A stretch of DNA of 64,000 bases from an uncultured Flavobacteriales bacterium (GCA_943787535.1 CALSMU010000010.1:62001-126000); one strand, 5' to 3'; positions 1 through 12,945 are shown, counted from the first letter of the stretch. Numbers and translations: made by a program. The notes: a model not told the origin generated them from the letters alone.

Positions 1-114
1 TATGACGATTTGATTTGTGCATAATTGTTTTTACCTAGTTTTCTTTTTTACTTCTTTATATAACTTATTATTTCCCAAAAGCTCAGTGCGCTTTGGCAAT
101 TTGCTTTGGACGAT

Positions 115-188
115 AGTCCCTTAGCTCAGTTGGTTAGAGCGCTACACTGATAATGTAGAGGTCCGCAGTTCAAATCTGCGAGGGACTA
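115..188 (+). tRNA. tRNA-Ile (anticodon GAT)
   Basis: The cloverleaf can be folded by eye. Acceptor strand AGTCCCT pairs with AGGGACT at 181-187, the anticodon stem CTACA/TGTAG encloses loop CTGATAA with anticodon GAT at 149-151, and the T loop is TTCAAAT. No CCA is encoded. It lies in the 16S-23S spacer of an rRNA operon whose 16S gene must be before the window start. Confidence 0.97.
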
Positions 189-198
189 CTATTCGTTT

Positions 199-275
<77 letters not shown>

Positions 276-306
276 CTATTTCCGTTATGGAAAGTAAGTT
301 CTTTGA

Positions 307-333
307 CATGTTGAAAATAAAATTAAATCAGAG
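307..333 (+). other. 5' strand of the 23S precursor processing stem
   Basis: These 27 bases, starting CATGTTGAAAATAAAATT, are the reverse complement of 3286-3312 with one position that becomes a G-U pair in RNA. The two strands bracket the 23S gene, as the long RNase III processing stem of bacterial rRNA precursors does. The pairing is seen directly; the processing role is inferred from position. Confidence 0.85.
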
Positions 334-393
334 TTAATATTTATATTAACTATCAAATATTAAACTAAAGTTTAGAATAAGTTGTAACTTATT

Positions 394-3260
<2,867 letters not shown>

Positions 3261-3285
3261 TAGCTGCAGTTTATTCTAATACTTT

Positions 3286-3312
3286 CTCTGGTTTAATTTT
3301 ATTTTCAACATG
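3286..3312 (+). other. 3' strand of the 23S precursor processing stem
   Basis: Complementary to 307-333 (26 of 27 positions, the remaining one a G-U wobble), so that 23S is looped out of the precursor. Located between the 23S 3' end and 5S. Confidence 0.85.
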
Positions 3313-3329
3313 CAATTTATTAAAAGTCT

Positions 3330-3438
<109 letters not shown>

Positions 3439-3444
3439 TTTTTG

Positions 3445-3479
3445 AAAAGCCTTTCATCGTTAGATGGAAGGCTTTTTTT
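3445..3479 (+). terminator. Rho-independent terminator of the rRNA operon
   Basis: A stem of about 13 bp (AAAGCCTTTCATC with GATGGAAGGCTTT, one G-T pair) with a GTTA loop, followed by a run of seven T. Located right after 5S. Confidence 0.9.
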
Positions 3480-3542
3480 GTTTGTGTTAATAAGTCTTGG
3501 CAACTTATAACAACTTTTATGCGAGTACCTAAAGCATTATTT

Positions 3543-3550
3543 TATTTTTG
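3543..3550 (+). promoter_or_regulatory. Putative -7 box upstream of carB
   Basis: TATTTTTG matches the Bacteroidetes -7 consensus TAnnTTTG and lies 26 bases before the carB start codon. I do not see a clear -33 TTTG element at the right distance, so this is a weak call. Confidence 0.4.
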
Positions 3551-3575
3551 CAGAAATTTATCAAAATGATATTCT

Positions 3576-6389
3576 ATGCCGAAAGATAATTCCATCAAAT
3601 CAATCTTAATTATTGGAAGTGGTCCAATTGTAATTGGACAAGCTTGTGAATTTGATTATGCCGGTTCTCAGGCTTCGCGTTCACTTAGGGATGAGGGAAT
3701 TGAAGTAACTCTTATTAATTCTAACCCTGCTACAATTATGACGGATAAGGTTGTGGCAGATAATATTTACTTGAAACCTCTTACTCCTGAATCTATAATT
3801 GAAATTTTAGAGCTGCATAATATTGATGCGGTACTGCCTACAATGGGCGGTCAAACTGCACTAAATTTATGTATAACCTGTTCTGAGATGAACATCTGGC
3901 AAGATTATAATGTGGATATTATAGGTGTTGATTTAGATGCTATTGAAATAACTGAAAATCGTGAGGCTTTTAGAAACTTAATGCTAGATATTGATGTGCC
4001 TATGGCACCTCAAGCCACTGCAAAATCTTTTTTGGATGGAAAGGAAATCGCGCAAGAGTTTGGTTTCCCTATGTGTATTAGAGCTTCCTACACCCTCGGA
4101 GGAGCCGGAGCTGCGGTTGTATATAATGATCAAGAATTTGAGCATGCAATGACAGAAGGGTTGCATAAATCTCCTATTCACGAAGTCATGATTGATAAAG
4201 CATTACTTGGTTGGAAGGAGTTCGAGTTAGAATTGTTGAGAGATAAAAATGATAATGTTGTTATCATTTGTTCGATCGAAAATTTTGATCCTATGGGAAT
4301 TCATACAGGGGATTCTATTACAGTTGCGCCAGCTATGACATTGAGTGATTCCACTTATCAAAAAATGCGTGATATGGCGATAAAAATGATGCGTTCTGTT
4401 GGTAATTTCGCTGGCGGATGTAATGTTCAATTTGCGGTAAGTGATGATGAAAATGAGGATATTATAGCTATAGAAATTAATCCGCGTGTTTCTAGATCAT
4501 CGGCATTGGCTTCTAAAGCAACTGGATATCCTATTGCTAAAATAGCTTCTAAGTTGGCTATAGGTTATACTTTAGATGAATTGGATAATCAAATTACTAA
4601 AACTACATCTGCATATTTCGAGCCTACTTTAGATTATGTAATTGTAAAAATTCCGCGTTGGGATTTTGGAAAATTCAAAGGGTCAGATGCGACATTAGGT
4701 CTTCAGATGAAATCTGTTGGTGAAGTAATGGGAATTGGACGTACTTTCCAAGAAGCGTTGCAAAAAGCTTGTCAATCTTTGGAAATAGGACGAAATGGAT
4801 TAGGAGCGGACGGAAAAGAATTAAAAGATCAAGATAAGCTATTAAATAGCCTTGGTAATGCTAGTTGGGATAGGTTATTTCATGTTTATGATGCTATAAA
4901 GTTGGGTATTCCTTTTAAAACTATCAAGGAGAAAACGAGAATTGACGATTGGTTTTTACGTCAAATAGACGAATTAATTCAGCATGAAAAGGAAGTTGAG
5001 AAATACGATATATCGTCGCTTCCAAAAGAATTGTTGTTTGAGTCAAAGCAGAAAGGATATGCCGATAGACAAATTGCACACTTGGTAAAATGCCTTGAAA
5101 GTGAGGTTTTTAATAAGAGGCAAGAACTTGGGGTTAATAGAGTTTACAAATTGGTTGATACTTGTGCTGCGGAATTCGAAGCGCAAACACCTTATTATTA
5201 TTCTACATTTGACGAAGAGAATGAATCTCTTCCTTCGAATAAGAAAAAGATTGTTGTATTGGGATCTGGCCCTAATAGGATAGGACAAGGAATTGAGTTT
5301 GATTATTGCTGTGTCCACGGAGTGTTGGCAGCAAAAGAGGAAGGATACGAAACGATCATGATTAACTGTAATCCAGAAACAGTTTCTACTGATTTTGATA
5401 CTGCTGATAAATTGTATTTTGAACCTGTATTTTGGGAGCATATTTATGATATTATTTTACAAGAAAAGCCGGAGGGCGTTATTGTTCAATTAGGAGGTCA
5501 AACAGCTTTAAAATTGGCTGAGAAACTTCAGCGTTATGGAATTAAAGTGATTGGAACAAGTTTCGATGCTTTAGATTTAGCAGAAGATAGAGGTCGATTT
5601 TCTAATTTACTAAAAGATTTAGATATTCCATATCCAAAGTTTGGTGTTGTTGAAAGTGCTGAACAAGCAATTGACCTTTCTCGAGATCTTGGTTTTCCCT
5701 TACTAGTAAGACCATCATACGTTCTTGGAGGAATGAAGATGAAGATTGTTATTAATGAGGAAGAATTAGAGCATCATGTGGTGGATATATTGCGTGATAT
5801 GCCAAATAACCAAATTTTATTGGATCATTTTTTAGGTGGAGCAATCGAATGTGAAGCAGATGCGATTTGTGATGGTGAGAATGTGCAAATTATAGGAATA
5901 ATGCAGCATATTGAACCTGCTGGGATACATTCTGGTGATTCTTATGCCGTATTGCCACCCTATAATTTAGGGGATTTTATAATTCAACAAATTGAGGAGC
6001 ACACAAAGAGAATAGCGGTAGCTTTAAAAACAGTTGGCTTAATCAATGTTCAGTTTGCAGTTAAGGATGATGTAGTTTATATTATAGAGGCGAATCCTAG
6101 AGCTTCTAGAACAGTGCCTTTTATTGCAAAAGCTTACGGTCAACCTTACGTTAACTACGCTGCAAAGGTAATGATGGGTAAAAAAGTTACAGACTTTACT
6201 TTTAATCCAAAGATGGATGGATATGCGGTGAAAATTCCGGTGTTCTCATTCGAGAAATTCCCAAATGTCAATAAGGAACTAGGGCCTGAAATGAAATCTA
6301 CGGGAGAAGCGATTCAATTTATAAAAGATTTAAAAGATCCATTCTTCAGAAAAGTATATTCAGAAAGAAACCTTTACTTGAGTAAGTAA
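3576..6389 (+). CDS. carB: Carbamoyl-phosphate synthase large subunit, short form
   Basis: Makes carbamoyl phosphate from bicarbonate, glutamine-derived ammonia and two ATP, feeding pyrimidine and arginine synthesis together with the small subunit CarA (not in this window). The protein shows the internal duplication of the family: GSGPIVIGQACEFDYAG near residue 13 and the matching GSGPNRIGQGIEFDY near residue 565, each opening an ATP-grasp half with RASYTLGGAG and RPSYVLGG phosphate loops. At 937 residues it stops where the E. coli protein (1073 residues) enters its C-terminal allosteric (MGS-like) domain, so that regulatory domain appears to be absent. The stop codon is clean and the downstream gene begins one base later, so this is not an obvious truncation; I recall similarly short CarB proteins in Flavobacteria. 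First gene after the rRNA operon. Confidence 0.95.
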   Translation: MPKDNSIKSILIIGSGPIVIGQACEFDYAGSQASRSLRDEGIEVTLINSNPATIMTDKVVADNIYLKPLTPESIIEILELHNIDAVLPTMGGQTALNLCITCSEMNIWQDYNVDIIGVDLDAIEITENREAFRNLMLDIDVPMAPQATAKSFLDGKEIAQEFGFPMCIRASYTLGGAGAAVVYNDQEFEHAMTEGLHKSPIHEVMIDKALLGWKEFELELLRDKNDNVVIICSIENFDPMGIHTGDSITVAPAMTLSDSTYQKMRDMAIKMMRSVGNFAGGCNVQFAVSDDENEDIIAIEINPRVSRSSALASKATGYPIAKIASKLAIGYTLDELDNQITKTTSAYFEPTLDYVIVKIPRWDFGKFKGSDATLGLQMKSVGEVMGIGRTFQEALQKACQSLEIGRNGLGADGKELKDQDKLLNSLGNASWDRLFHVYDAIKLGIPFKTIKEKTRIDDWFLRQIDELIQHEKEVEKYDISSLPKELLFESKQKGYADRQIAHLVKCLESEVFNKRQELGVNRVYKLVDTCAAEFEAQTPYYYSTFDEENESLPSNKKKIVVLGSGPNRIGQGIEFDYCCVHGVLAAKEEGYETIMINCNPETVSTDFDTADKLYFEPVFWEHIYDIILQEKPEGVIVQLGGQTALKLAEKLQRYGIKVIGTSFDALDLAEDRGRFSNLLKDLDIPYPKFGVVESAEQAIDLSRDLGFPLLVRPSYVLGGMKMKIVINEEELEHHVVDILRDMPNNQILLDHFLGGAIECEADAICDGENVQIIGIMQHIEPAGIHSGDSYAVLPPYNLGDFIIQQIEEHTKRIAVALKTVGLINVQFAVKDDVVYIIEANPRASRTVPFIAKAYGQPYVNYAAKVMMGKKVTDFTFNPKMDGYAVKIPVFSFEKFPNVNKELGPEMKSTGEAIQFIKDLKDPFFRKVYSERNLYLSK

Positions 6390-6390
6390 T

Positions 6391-6609
6391 ATGGTGCTAG
6401 CTGGTTCAGGGGGAATTTATGAAATATTATTAATTGCCCTAGTGGTGATATTGATATTTAATGGATTGAAACGCCAGAAAATTTTGAATAAAGTAGATTC
6501 AAATTTGAGGACAAATTCTGGTAACCGTAATAGTGAGCCAAAGGTTCAAAAAAATGAAAAGATACAAGAAGGCGAATACATTGATTTTGAAGAAACTTCA
6601 GAATTATAA
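6391..6609 (+). CDS. Small membrane protein, DUF4834-like
   Basis: A 72-residue protein with one N-terminal membrane segment (about residues 8-24, EILLIALVVILIFNGL) followed by a polar, charged tail ending in GEYIDFEE. That layout, a short anchor plus a C-terminal G-E-Y-I/V-D-F/Y-E-E motif, is what I recall of the Bacteroidetes DUF4834 family; function unknown. The ATG follows the carB stop by one base, suggesting translational coupling, and the YfhO gene starts 69 bases downstream. The family name is from memory, the membrane segment and motif are seen directly. Confidence 0.7.
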   Translation: MVLAGSGGIYEILLIALVVILIFNGLKRQKILNKVDSNLRTNSGNRNSEPKVQKNEKIQEGEYIDFEETSEL

Positions 6610-6678
6610 TTTCCTTTAATAGAGGTTTGAGTATACGGTTTATACTTTTATCTTTACCCAACAACAAAAAACGATTAA

Positions 6679-9600
6679 ATGACGATTGATTGGAAAAAAA
6701 TGCTTCCACATGTGGTTGCGGTGTGCGTGTTTATTGGTATTGCAATGGCCTATTTTTATCCTGCTATGCAAGGGAATATGTTAAAGAGCCATGACATTAA
6801 AATGCATAAAGGGATGGCCAAGGAGACAATTGATCACAGAGCTGATTTTGGAGAAGAACCTTTATGGACTAATTCAGCTTTTGGTGGAATGCCTGCAACT
6901 CAAATTACAGTTGTTTATAATTCAAATTTAATCGGCAAACTGCATAAGGTCTTTATGCTAGGGTTGCCGCATCCAATAAATTACCTGTTCCTTTATATGA
7001 TAGGTTTTTACATATTCTTGTTATGTATGAAAGTGGATCCTTGGCTTGCATTAACAGGATCAATTGCTTATGGTCTATCTTCCTATTTCTTTATTATTAT
7101 GGGGGCAGGACATAATTCAAAAGCTGTAGCAGTTGCATATATGGCTCCTGCACTTGGAGGTTTTTTGTTAGCATATCGAAATAAAGTGTTGTTAGGAACA
7201 GCTGTGATGACCCTTTTTATGTCATTGCAAATTAATGCTAATCATCCGCAGGTTACGTATTATTTCTTTATAATGCTGTTCTTTATTTTTGTTTATTATG
7301 TTATTAAATTTATAAAAGAGAAGGCCTTGCCATCATTAGCAAAAAGGACAGCGCTTATTGCATTAGGGACGTTACTTGCTATATCAACTAATATCCCAAA
7401 CTTGTATGGCACTGCTGAATATTCTCCACATACACAACGCGGCGGTTCTGAGTTGACTCCAGTTAAACAACTCAGTCAATATGCAAATGAGATTGACACG
7501 TTAGTGTTAAATAAATTGAAGTTGTCAGGGTGCGATATGCCAAAATGTATTTTGGAAATGCCAATTCTTGAAATAGCTCAAAAAACAGGTTTGGACTCTG
7601 TAACAATTGATGGGGTAATTAAAGTCCTTACCAAAAGAGGCATGAAAAAGGATTATGCATTACAATGGAGTTATGGAAAGGGTGAGACATGGAATTTTAT
7701 GATTCCAAATGTGAAAGGAGGAGCTTCTGGAGCCTTGATTGGAGATGAAGAGTTTATGAAAGGTACAGGAAATGAAGAATTGAAAGAAATTCTTCAATTG
7801 AATTATCAATTATACCAAAGCCAAGTTTCCAATGATATTGTATCTACTTATTTTGGAAATCAAGCTTCAACAGCTGGTCCGGTTTATATTGGAGCAATTG
7901 TGTGCCTGTTGTTTGTCTTGGGAATGGTTTTTTGGCGAAACAACTTGAAATGGCCATTACTAATTATGGTGATTTTATCAATTATGCTTGCATGGGGCAA
8001 AAACTTAATGTGGTTAACAGATTTATTCTGGGATCATGCTCCAGTTTACAATAAGTTTAGAGCGGTAACAATAATATTAGTAATAGTTGAACTGATATTA
8101 CCTATAGTTGGTTTTTTATGGCTTAAAGATGTTATTAAGAATAAAGAAACGTTCCACGGAACAATGATGATTTTTGGGAAGAAGGAGGTTGAGTCGAAGA
8201 AGCTATTTTTAGGAGCTTCAGGGTTTGTTATTCTTGTGATATTATTATTTGCTGTAATGCCTGGGTCACTGGTTGACCTAAGAAGTGATAAAGATGCTTC
8301 CATCTTTGGAGCCGGAAATGTTAGTAAACAAATTACTGCAATGGTAATGAGTAATCCTCAACAAACTGTTCCAGCTCAATACGCAGGTGAACCTGAACAG
8401 TACGCTATGCAGATTACACAACATTATATGCCGAAACTTGAACGGGCAGAAAAACAGCTTTTTGCATATAGAGCTTCTGTTGTTCAAAAGGATGCTTTTA
8501 GAAGTTTAATATTTATTTTATTGGCAATTGGGTTATTGTATTTCTTTATTTATAAAGAAATGAATCCTGTTTATTTCACAATAGCTTTAGGCGCTTTAAT
8601 TCTTGTTGACCTATGGAGTGTGGGGTTACGTTATTTAGATAACGGACCAGGTCAGAATACTGAATATGCCCGATGGGAGAAAAGTGAAGAGAAACTGATT
8701 CCATTTACTCCTACTTACTCGGATGTTGCAATAATGTACAATGAGCTTGCTGAAAACCCTAAATTAGGTGAAGAAATAGAACAGTTTATTCAAGAAAAAA
8801 CAGCCGAAAAAAATGATGCCCTTACATATAGAGAAGATGCGAGTAAGCGGTTTAGTATGTTGAATCGAATGACCAACTATAGAGTTTTATTGTTGGGTGA
8901 CTATTCTCAAGAAACTTCTATATCTTATTTCCATAAATCATTGGGAGGTTATCATGCTGCTAAAATTCAGCGATACCAAGATTTAATAGAAAGAAAAATG
9001 AGAGGGCAAATGCAGCTTGCTTCAAATCCAAACACGTTGGGTCAGGCTAAAATATTACACATGTTAAATACAAAATATATAATAGCTAATAAAGGAGGAG
9101 AAGGTCTGTTTATGGACATGAGTAATCCTACAACGCTTTCTCCTGAAAATCAACAAAAAACACCTGGATTTATCAATTCAGAAGCATATGGAAATGCTTG
9201 GTTTGTGTCAGAAGTAAAAGCATATAATTCAGCTGATGAAGAATTTATGGCATTAGATAAGGAAAATTTAGAAACTACCGCAATTACCGATGAGACTTAT
9301 TCAAATGACAACGGGAAACTTTTTAACGAAGGTATTTCTGGAACTTACGCGAATAATGGAAATGAAACGGTAACAATGACCTCTTACCGACCTAACGAGA
9401 TTAAATACTCTTTGGAGAATGTTAACGGAGGAGAGCACTTTATTGTTTTTTCTGAAGTTTATTATGAATTAGGTTGGAAAGCATATGTAGACGGCGTTGT
9501 CACTCCAATTAATAGAGTTGACTATACTTTAAGAGGGATAAGGTTACCGGAAGGGAGTAAAGAGGTTGTTTTAAAGTATGAGTTGAAGTCGTTTGCGTCA

Positions 9601-9693
9601 TTATCAAATATTGCGTTAGCTTCTTCTAGTTTAATCATTTTATTAGTTTTTGGTTTTGGTTACCTTTCTATAGTTAAAGGAAAAGATGATTAA
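6679..9693 (+). CDS. YfhO family membrane protein
   Basis: A 1004-residue polytopic membrane protein of the YfhO family (PF09586), thought to act as or with GT-C type glycosyltransferases in decorating cell-surface polymers. The N-terminal two thirds hold many hydrophobic segments (for example residues 10-28, 90-112, 150-200, 395-480, 510-540, 605-645). A large soluble region with the family's late beta-rich part (FIVFSEVYYELGWKAYVDG near residue 920) follows, and a last membrane segment lies near residues 975-998. Its stop overlaps the start of the next glycosyltransferase gene by 8 bases, so it heads a polysaccharide operon. The substrate cannot be told from sequence. Confidence 0.88.
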   Translation: MTIDWKKMLPHVVAVCVFIGIAMAYFYPAMQGNMLKSHDIKMHKGMAKETIDHRADFGEEPLWTNSAFGGMPATQITVVYNSNLIGKLHKVFMLGLPHPINYLFLYMIGFYIFLLCMKVDPWLALTGSIAYGLSSYFFIIMGAGHNSKAVAVAYMAPALGGFLLAYRNKVLLGTAVMTLFMSLQINANHPQVTYYFFIMLFFIFVYYVIKFIKEKALPSLAKRTALIALGTLLAISTNIPNLYGTAEYSPHTQRGGSELTPVKQLSQYANEIDTLVLNKLKLSGCDMPKCILEMPILEIAQKTGLDSVTIDGVIKVLTKRGMKKDYALQWSYGKGETWNFMIPNVKGGASGALIGDEEFMKGTGNEELKEILQLNYQLYQSQVSNDIVSTYFGNQASTAGPVYIGAIVCLLFVLGMVFWRNNLKWPLLIMVILSIMLAWGKNLMWLTDLFWDHAPVYNKFRAVTIILVIVELILPIVGFLWLKDVIKNKETFHGTMMIFGKKEVESKKLFLGASGFVILVILLFAVMPGSLVDLRSDKDASIFGAGNVSKQITAMVMSNPQQTVPAQYAGEPEQYAMQITQHYMPKLERAEKQLFAYRASVVQKDAFRSLIFILLAIGLLYFFIYKEMNPVYFTIALGALILVDLWSVGLRYLDNGPGQNTEYARWEKSEEKLIPFTPTYSDVAIMYNELAENPKLGEEIEQFIQEKTAEKNDALTYREDASKRFSMLNRMTNYRVLLLGDYSQETSISYFHKSLGGYHAAKIQRYQDLIERKMRGQMQLASNPNTLGQAKILHMLNTKYIIANKGGEGLFMDMSNPTTLSPENQQKTPGFINSEAYGNAWFVSEVKAYNSADEEFMALDKENLETTAITDETYSNDNGKLFNEGISGTYANNGNETVTMTSYRPNEIKYSLENVNGGEHFIVFSEVYYELGWKAYVDGVVTPINRVDYTLRGIRLPEGSKEVVLKYELKSFASLSNIALASSSLIILLVFGFGYLSIVKGKDD

Positions 9694-10987
9694 AAAAGTT
9701 TTAATTATAACTTATTATTGGCCACCTAGTGGAGGTGCAGGGGTGCAAAGGTGGTTAAAATTCGTTAAGTATCTAAGAGAATACGGATGGGAACCCATTG
9801 TTTTTACAGCAGAGGGAGGTGAGGTTCCAGTGCTTGATCACTCTTTGAAAAAAGACATTCCAGAAAACGTTGAAGTTTTAAGAGAACCAATTTGGGAACC
9901 ATACAGTGCTTATAAAAAATTGATTGGTCAAAAAAAAGAGGATAAAATACAAACAGGTTTTTTAACAGAGAATAAGAAGCCAAAATTGATGGAAAGATTG
10001 TCGATTTGGGTTAGGGGGAATTTATTTATTCCAGATGCTAGAAAATTTTGGATTAAGCCTTCTGTAAAGAATCTTTCGAATTACTTAAATGAAAATAAAG
10101 TTGATGTAATAGTGTCTAATGGTCCTCCTCATACCACACATATGATAGGATTAGCATTAAAGAAGAAATTTAATATTCCTTGGCTTGCTGATTTCAGAGA
10201 TCCCTGGACGAACATTGATTTTTATGATAAATTGATGCTGTCAAAATGGGCAGATAAGAAACATCACCGTTTGGAAGATGTGGTAATAAAAAATGCAGAT
10301 AAATTGGTAACCGTTAGTCCAAATTGGGCAAAAGATTTTAAAGAGCAATCGAAGCGTGATTTCAATGTTATTTATAATGGTTTTGATGAAAAGGATTTCT
10401 CGGATAAAGAAGTAGAATTAGATCAAAAATTTTCTATAGTTCATATAGGATCAATGAATAAGGATAGAAATCCTCATAATCTTTGGAGAGTTTTAGGAGA
10501 AATTTGTTCTGAAATTGAGGGTTTTTCTAAAGATTTAGAAATTAAAATGGTTGGACCAACGGATGTAGCCATTAAAAATGCGCTAATTGAGAACAATTTA
10601 AGCGAAAATATTAACAAGATAGATTATGTTCCCCATAGTGAGGTTGTAACTTACCTGTTAGGTGCTCAATTATTACTGTTACCAATAAATGATACACCAA
10701 ATTCATTGGGAGTAATACCCGGTAAATTATTCGAATATTTAGCTGCAAGACGACCAATTATCTGTATTGGTCCGCTAAAAGGAGATTCATGTAGAATCAT
10801 TAATGAGACCGAGGCTGGGTATACTTTTTCCTTTAATAACAAATCTGATTTGAAGACTGCATTAATTTCATTGTATAATGAATTCTCTGAAACAGGAAAA
10901 GTTGAATGTTCTAGTAATTCAATCGAGAAATTTTCGCGAAGAAACTTAACAGGTCAGATGGCAGAACTGTTAAACGAAATAGTTTGA
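9686..10987 (+). CDS. Glycosyltransferase (GT4-like)
   Basis: A 433-residue GT-B fold glycosyltransferase. The N-terminus ITYYWPPSGGAGVQRWLKF (residues 8-26) is the glycine-rich acceptor-side loop typical of family 4 enzymes that act in lipopolysaccharide and exopolysaccharide assembly. The C-terminal half carries the donor-binding region, including IPGKLFEYLAARRPIICIG (about residues 345-363), where the E of FEYLA matches the usual EX7E start. It overlaps the YfhO gene by 8 bases and is followed after 9 bases by another glycosyltransferase. Sugar specificity is not predictable. Confidence 0.9.
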   Translation: MIKKVLIITYYWPPSGGAGVQRWLKFVKYLREYGWEPIVFTAEGGEVPVLDHSLKKDIPENVEVLREPIWEPYSAYKKLIGQKKEDKIQTGFLTENKKPKLMERLSIWVRGNLFIPDARKFWIKPSVKNLSNYLNENKVDVIVSNGPPHTTHMIGLALKKKFNIPWLADFRDPWTNIDFYDKLMLSKWADKKHHRLEDVVIKNADKLVTVSPNWAKDFKEQSKRDFNVIYNGFDEKDFSDKEVELDQKFSIVHIGSMNKDRNPHNLWRVLGEICSEIEGFSKDLEIKMVGPTDVAIKNALIENNLSENINKIDYVPHSEVVTYLLGAQLLLLPINDTPNSLGVIPGKLFEYLAARRPIICIGPLKGDSCRIINETEAGYTFSFNNKSDLKTALISLYNEFSETGKVECSSNSIEKFSRRNLTGQMAELLNEIV

Positions 10988-10996
10988 TTTGTATAA

Positions 10997-12046
10997 ATGA
11001 GTAAAAAGAAAGTTCTATATATACATTCTCTAAACACTTCTTTTGTTAGGAAGGATATTGCTTTACTTGAAGCTAATTTTATTACTAAAAAATCATTTTT
11101 CAATCCTAACAATAAAGGGTTGGTTCCGTTTCAGTTTATCAAGCAATTTTTCTTTTTATTGTTTAACATCTGGGGATCAAATATTGTGATTGTGCAGTTT
11201 GCCGGGTATCAATCTTTTTTGCCTGCATTTTATGCGAAAATCTTTAGAAAACCATGCTTAATAGTATTAGGTGGAACGGATTGTGTTAGTTTTCCTTCTA
11301 TAAACTATGGAAATTTTAACCGACCTGTTTTAAAAACATTTACGGCTTGGTCTTTGAAATTAGCTACCCATTTTGCGCCTGTTCATAAGAGTTTGGTCGA
11401 ATCCAATTATACCTATACAAAAGACGATTACCCTAAACAAGGGTATAAAACATTTTGCCCTAAGATTAAAGGTGGCTATACCGAATTGTTTTATGGATAT
11501 GACGCTACACAGTTTAGAAATGATGAATCGAAAACCCCTAACTCGTTCATTACAGTTGGATTTCTTAATTATCCGAATTTTTATAGAAAAGGAATTGATT
11601 TGATTGTCGAAATGGCAAAAAGTTACCCAGATAATAGATTTACAGTAGTAGGAGGAACAATCGATGATATTCCTGTAATAAATGTACCGGCAAATGTTAA
11701 ATTAGTTGACTCTGTATCTTACGATGAATTAAAAGCACTTTATGCCAAGCATGAGTTTTATTTGCAACTATCCATTTGTGAAGGATTTCCAAGTGCAATT
11801 TGTGAGGCGATGTTATGTGGCTGCATCCCAATAGGTTCGGATGTAGCTGCAATTCCAGAAATAATTGATGACTGTGGGTTTGTTTTGAAACATAAAAATC
11901 TTATTGAACTTAGAAGTCTATTTGCTGAAGCAATGACAAGTGATAAAAAATTGTTGTCACAAAAATCTAGAAAAAGTATAATGGATAGATTTCCTCTTGA
12001 TGAACGAAATAAATTTATTGACCTGGTGAATAAACTGATGAAATAA
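10997..12046 (+). CDS. Glycosyltransferase (GT-B, group 1 type)
   Basis: A 349-residue protein with the group 1 glycosyltransferase C-terminal domain: a YDELKALYAKHEFYLQLS segment, then CEGFPSAICEAMLCGCIPIG (about residues 265-284), the EX7E donor-sugar motif with the usual change-of-ownership loop, and AAIPEI after it. The N-terminal half is less typical and probably binds the acceptor. Tightly packed between another glycosyltransferase and a methyltransferase (9 and 6 bases), so co-transcribed for surface polysaccharide synthesis. Confidence 0.88.
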   Translation: MSKKKVLYIHSLNTSFVRKDIALLEANFITKKSFFNPNNKGLVPFQFIKQFFFLLFNIWGSNIVIVQFAGYQSFLPAFYAKIFRKPCLIVLGGTDCVSFPSINYGNFNRPVLKTFTAWSLKLATHFAPVHKSLVESNYTYTKDDYPKQGYKTFCPKIKGGYTELFYGYDATQFRNDESKTPNSFITVGFLNYPNFYRKGIDLIVEMAKSYPDNRFTVVGGTIDDIPVINVPANVKLVDSVSYDELKALYAKHEFYLQLSICEGFPSAICEAMLCGCIPIGSDVAAIPEIIDDCGFVLKHKNLIELRSLFAEAMTSDKKLLSQKSRKSIMDRFPLDERNKFIDLVNKLMK

Positions 12047-12052
12047 TTAGTT

Positions 12053-12793
12053 ATGAAAAATGAAGAAAATTGGTTACCAACAAAGTTTGTTTATAGAAAT
12101 GGCAAATTAAAAGCGTCTCGAGATAAGAAAGAGGTTACTGTTTCTTCGAGGTTGGCAACTAATATTACTGCAGAGTTTTATCAAAAAGAATTATCCAATT
12201 ATGCAAAAGGTAAATTACTTGATTTAGGTTGCGGGAATGTTCCTTTATATGCCACATACAAAGATTTGGTTGAAGATAATTTCTGTGTTGATTGGCAAGA
12301 TTCCATGCACTTAAATAAATATTTAGACTTGAATGCTGATTTGAATAAGCCTTTAGAACTTTCAGATAACGAATTTGACGTTATTATTACTTCTTCAGTT
12401 CTAGAACATATTCGTCGACCTGAGTTAATGATGAGTGAAATGGCTCGTGTACTGAAACCGAAAGGCGTAATGTTGTTAAATGTTCCGTTTTATTATTGTA
12501 TTCATGAAGAACCACATGATTATTTTAGGTATACAGAGTTTGCATTAAGATCCATGACGGAGGAGGTTGGAATGAAAGTCTTGTCTTTAAAAGCTACTGG
12601 AGGTGCGCCTGAAATTATTGCTGATATTTTTGCTAAAAATTTAAAAGTAATCCCTTTGATAGGTAAACCTTTAGTAAGGTTTATTCAATGGTCAACTTGG
12701 GTTTTTGTTCATACGGGTATGGGTAGAAAAATATCAAATAAAACGGCGAAGAAATTTCCTTTAGGTTATACGGTAATAGCAGAAAAGTTGTAA
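12053..12793 (+). CDS. Class I SAM-dependent methyltransferase
   Basis: A 246-residue Methyltransf_11-type enzyme. The SAM-binding glycine motif is LLDLGCGNVPLY near residue 56, the acidic residue of motif II falls in FCVDWQDS, and motif post-I/IV is FDVIITSSVLEHI near residue 108. The HEEPHDYFRYTEFAL stretch (about residues 148-162) is a hallmark of methyltransferases found in O-antigen and capsule clusters. It is the last gene of the YfhO-glycosyltransferase run, so it probably methylates a sugar or an assembly intermediate; the substrate is unknown. Confidence 0.88.
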   Translation: MKNEENWLPTKFVYRNGKLKASRDKKEVTVSSRLATNITAEFYQKELSNYAKGKLLDLGCGNVPLYATYKDLVEDNFCVDWQDSMHLNKYLDLNADLNKPLELSDNEFDVIITSSVLEHIRRPELMMSEMARVLKPKGVMLLNVPFYYCIHEEPHDYFRYTEFALRSMTEEVGMKVLSLKATGGAPEIIADIFAKNLKVIPLIGKPLVRFIQWSTWVFVHTGMGRKISNKTAKKFPLGYTVIAEKL

Positions 12794-12892
12794 TTATTAT
12801 CTAAATAGGGTAATTCAGCTAATATTTTTCTTAAAGAATTTTGGTCTCGGTCCTACCAATAGAACTATTCAGATTAACAAAATAGTATTTTG

Positions 12893-12945
12893 ATTAACTA
12901 TCCGTTTCTGGAAAAGACATAAGAAGACGAATAAGGATAGTTAAT
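12893..12945. repeat. Inverted repeat in the gap before the flippase gene
   Basis: An 11-bp perfect inverted repeat, ATTAACTATCC at 12893-12903 and GGATAGTTAAT at 12935-12945, with a 31-base loop. No T-run follows, so it is not a typical terminator. It lies in the 275-base gene-free stretch 12794-13068, in which I see no coding potential or other feature. Confidence 0.45.

Noticed and set aside
6391..6609. The possibility that the small gene after carB is a detached piece of the CarB allosteric domain
   Set aside because: It has a membrane helix and a GEYIDFEE tail and no resemblance to the MGS fold.
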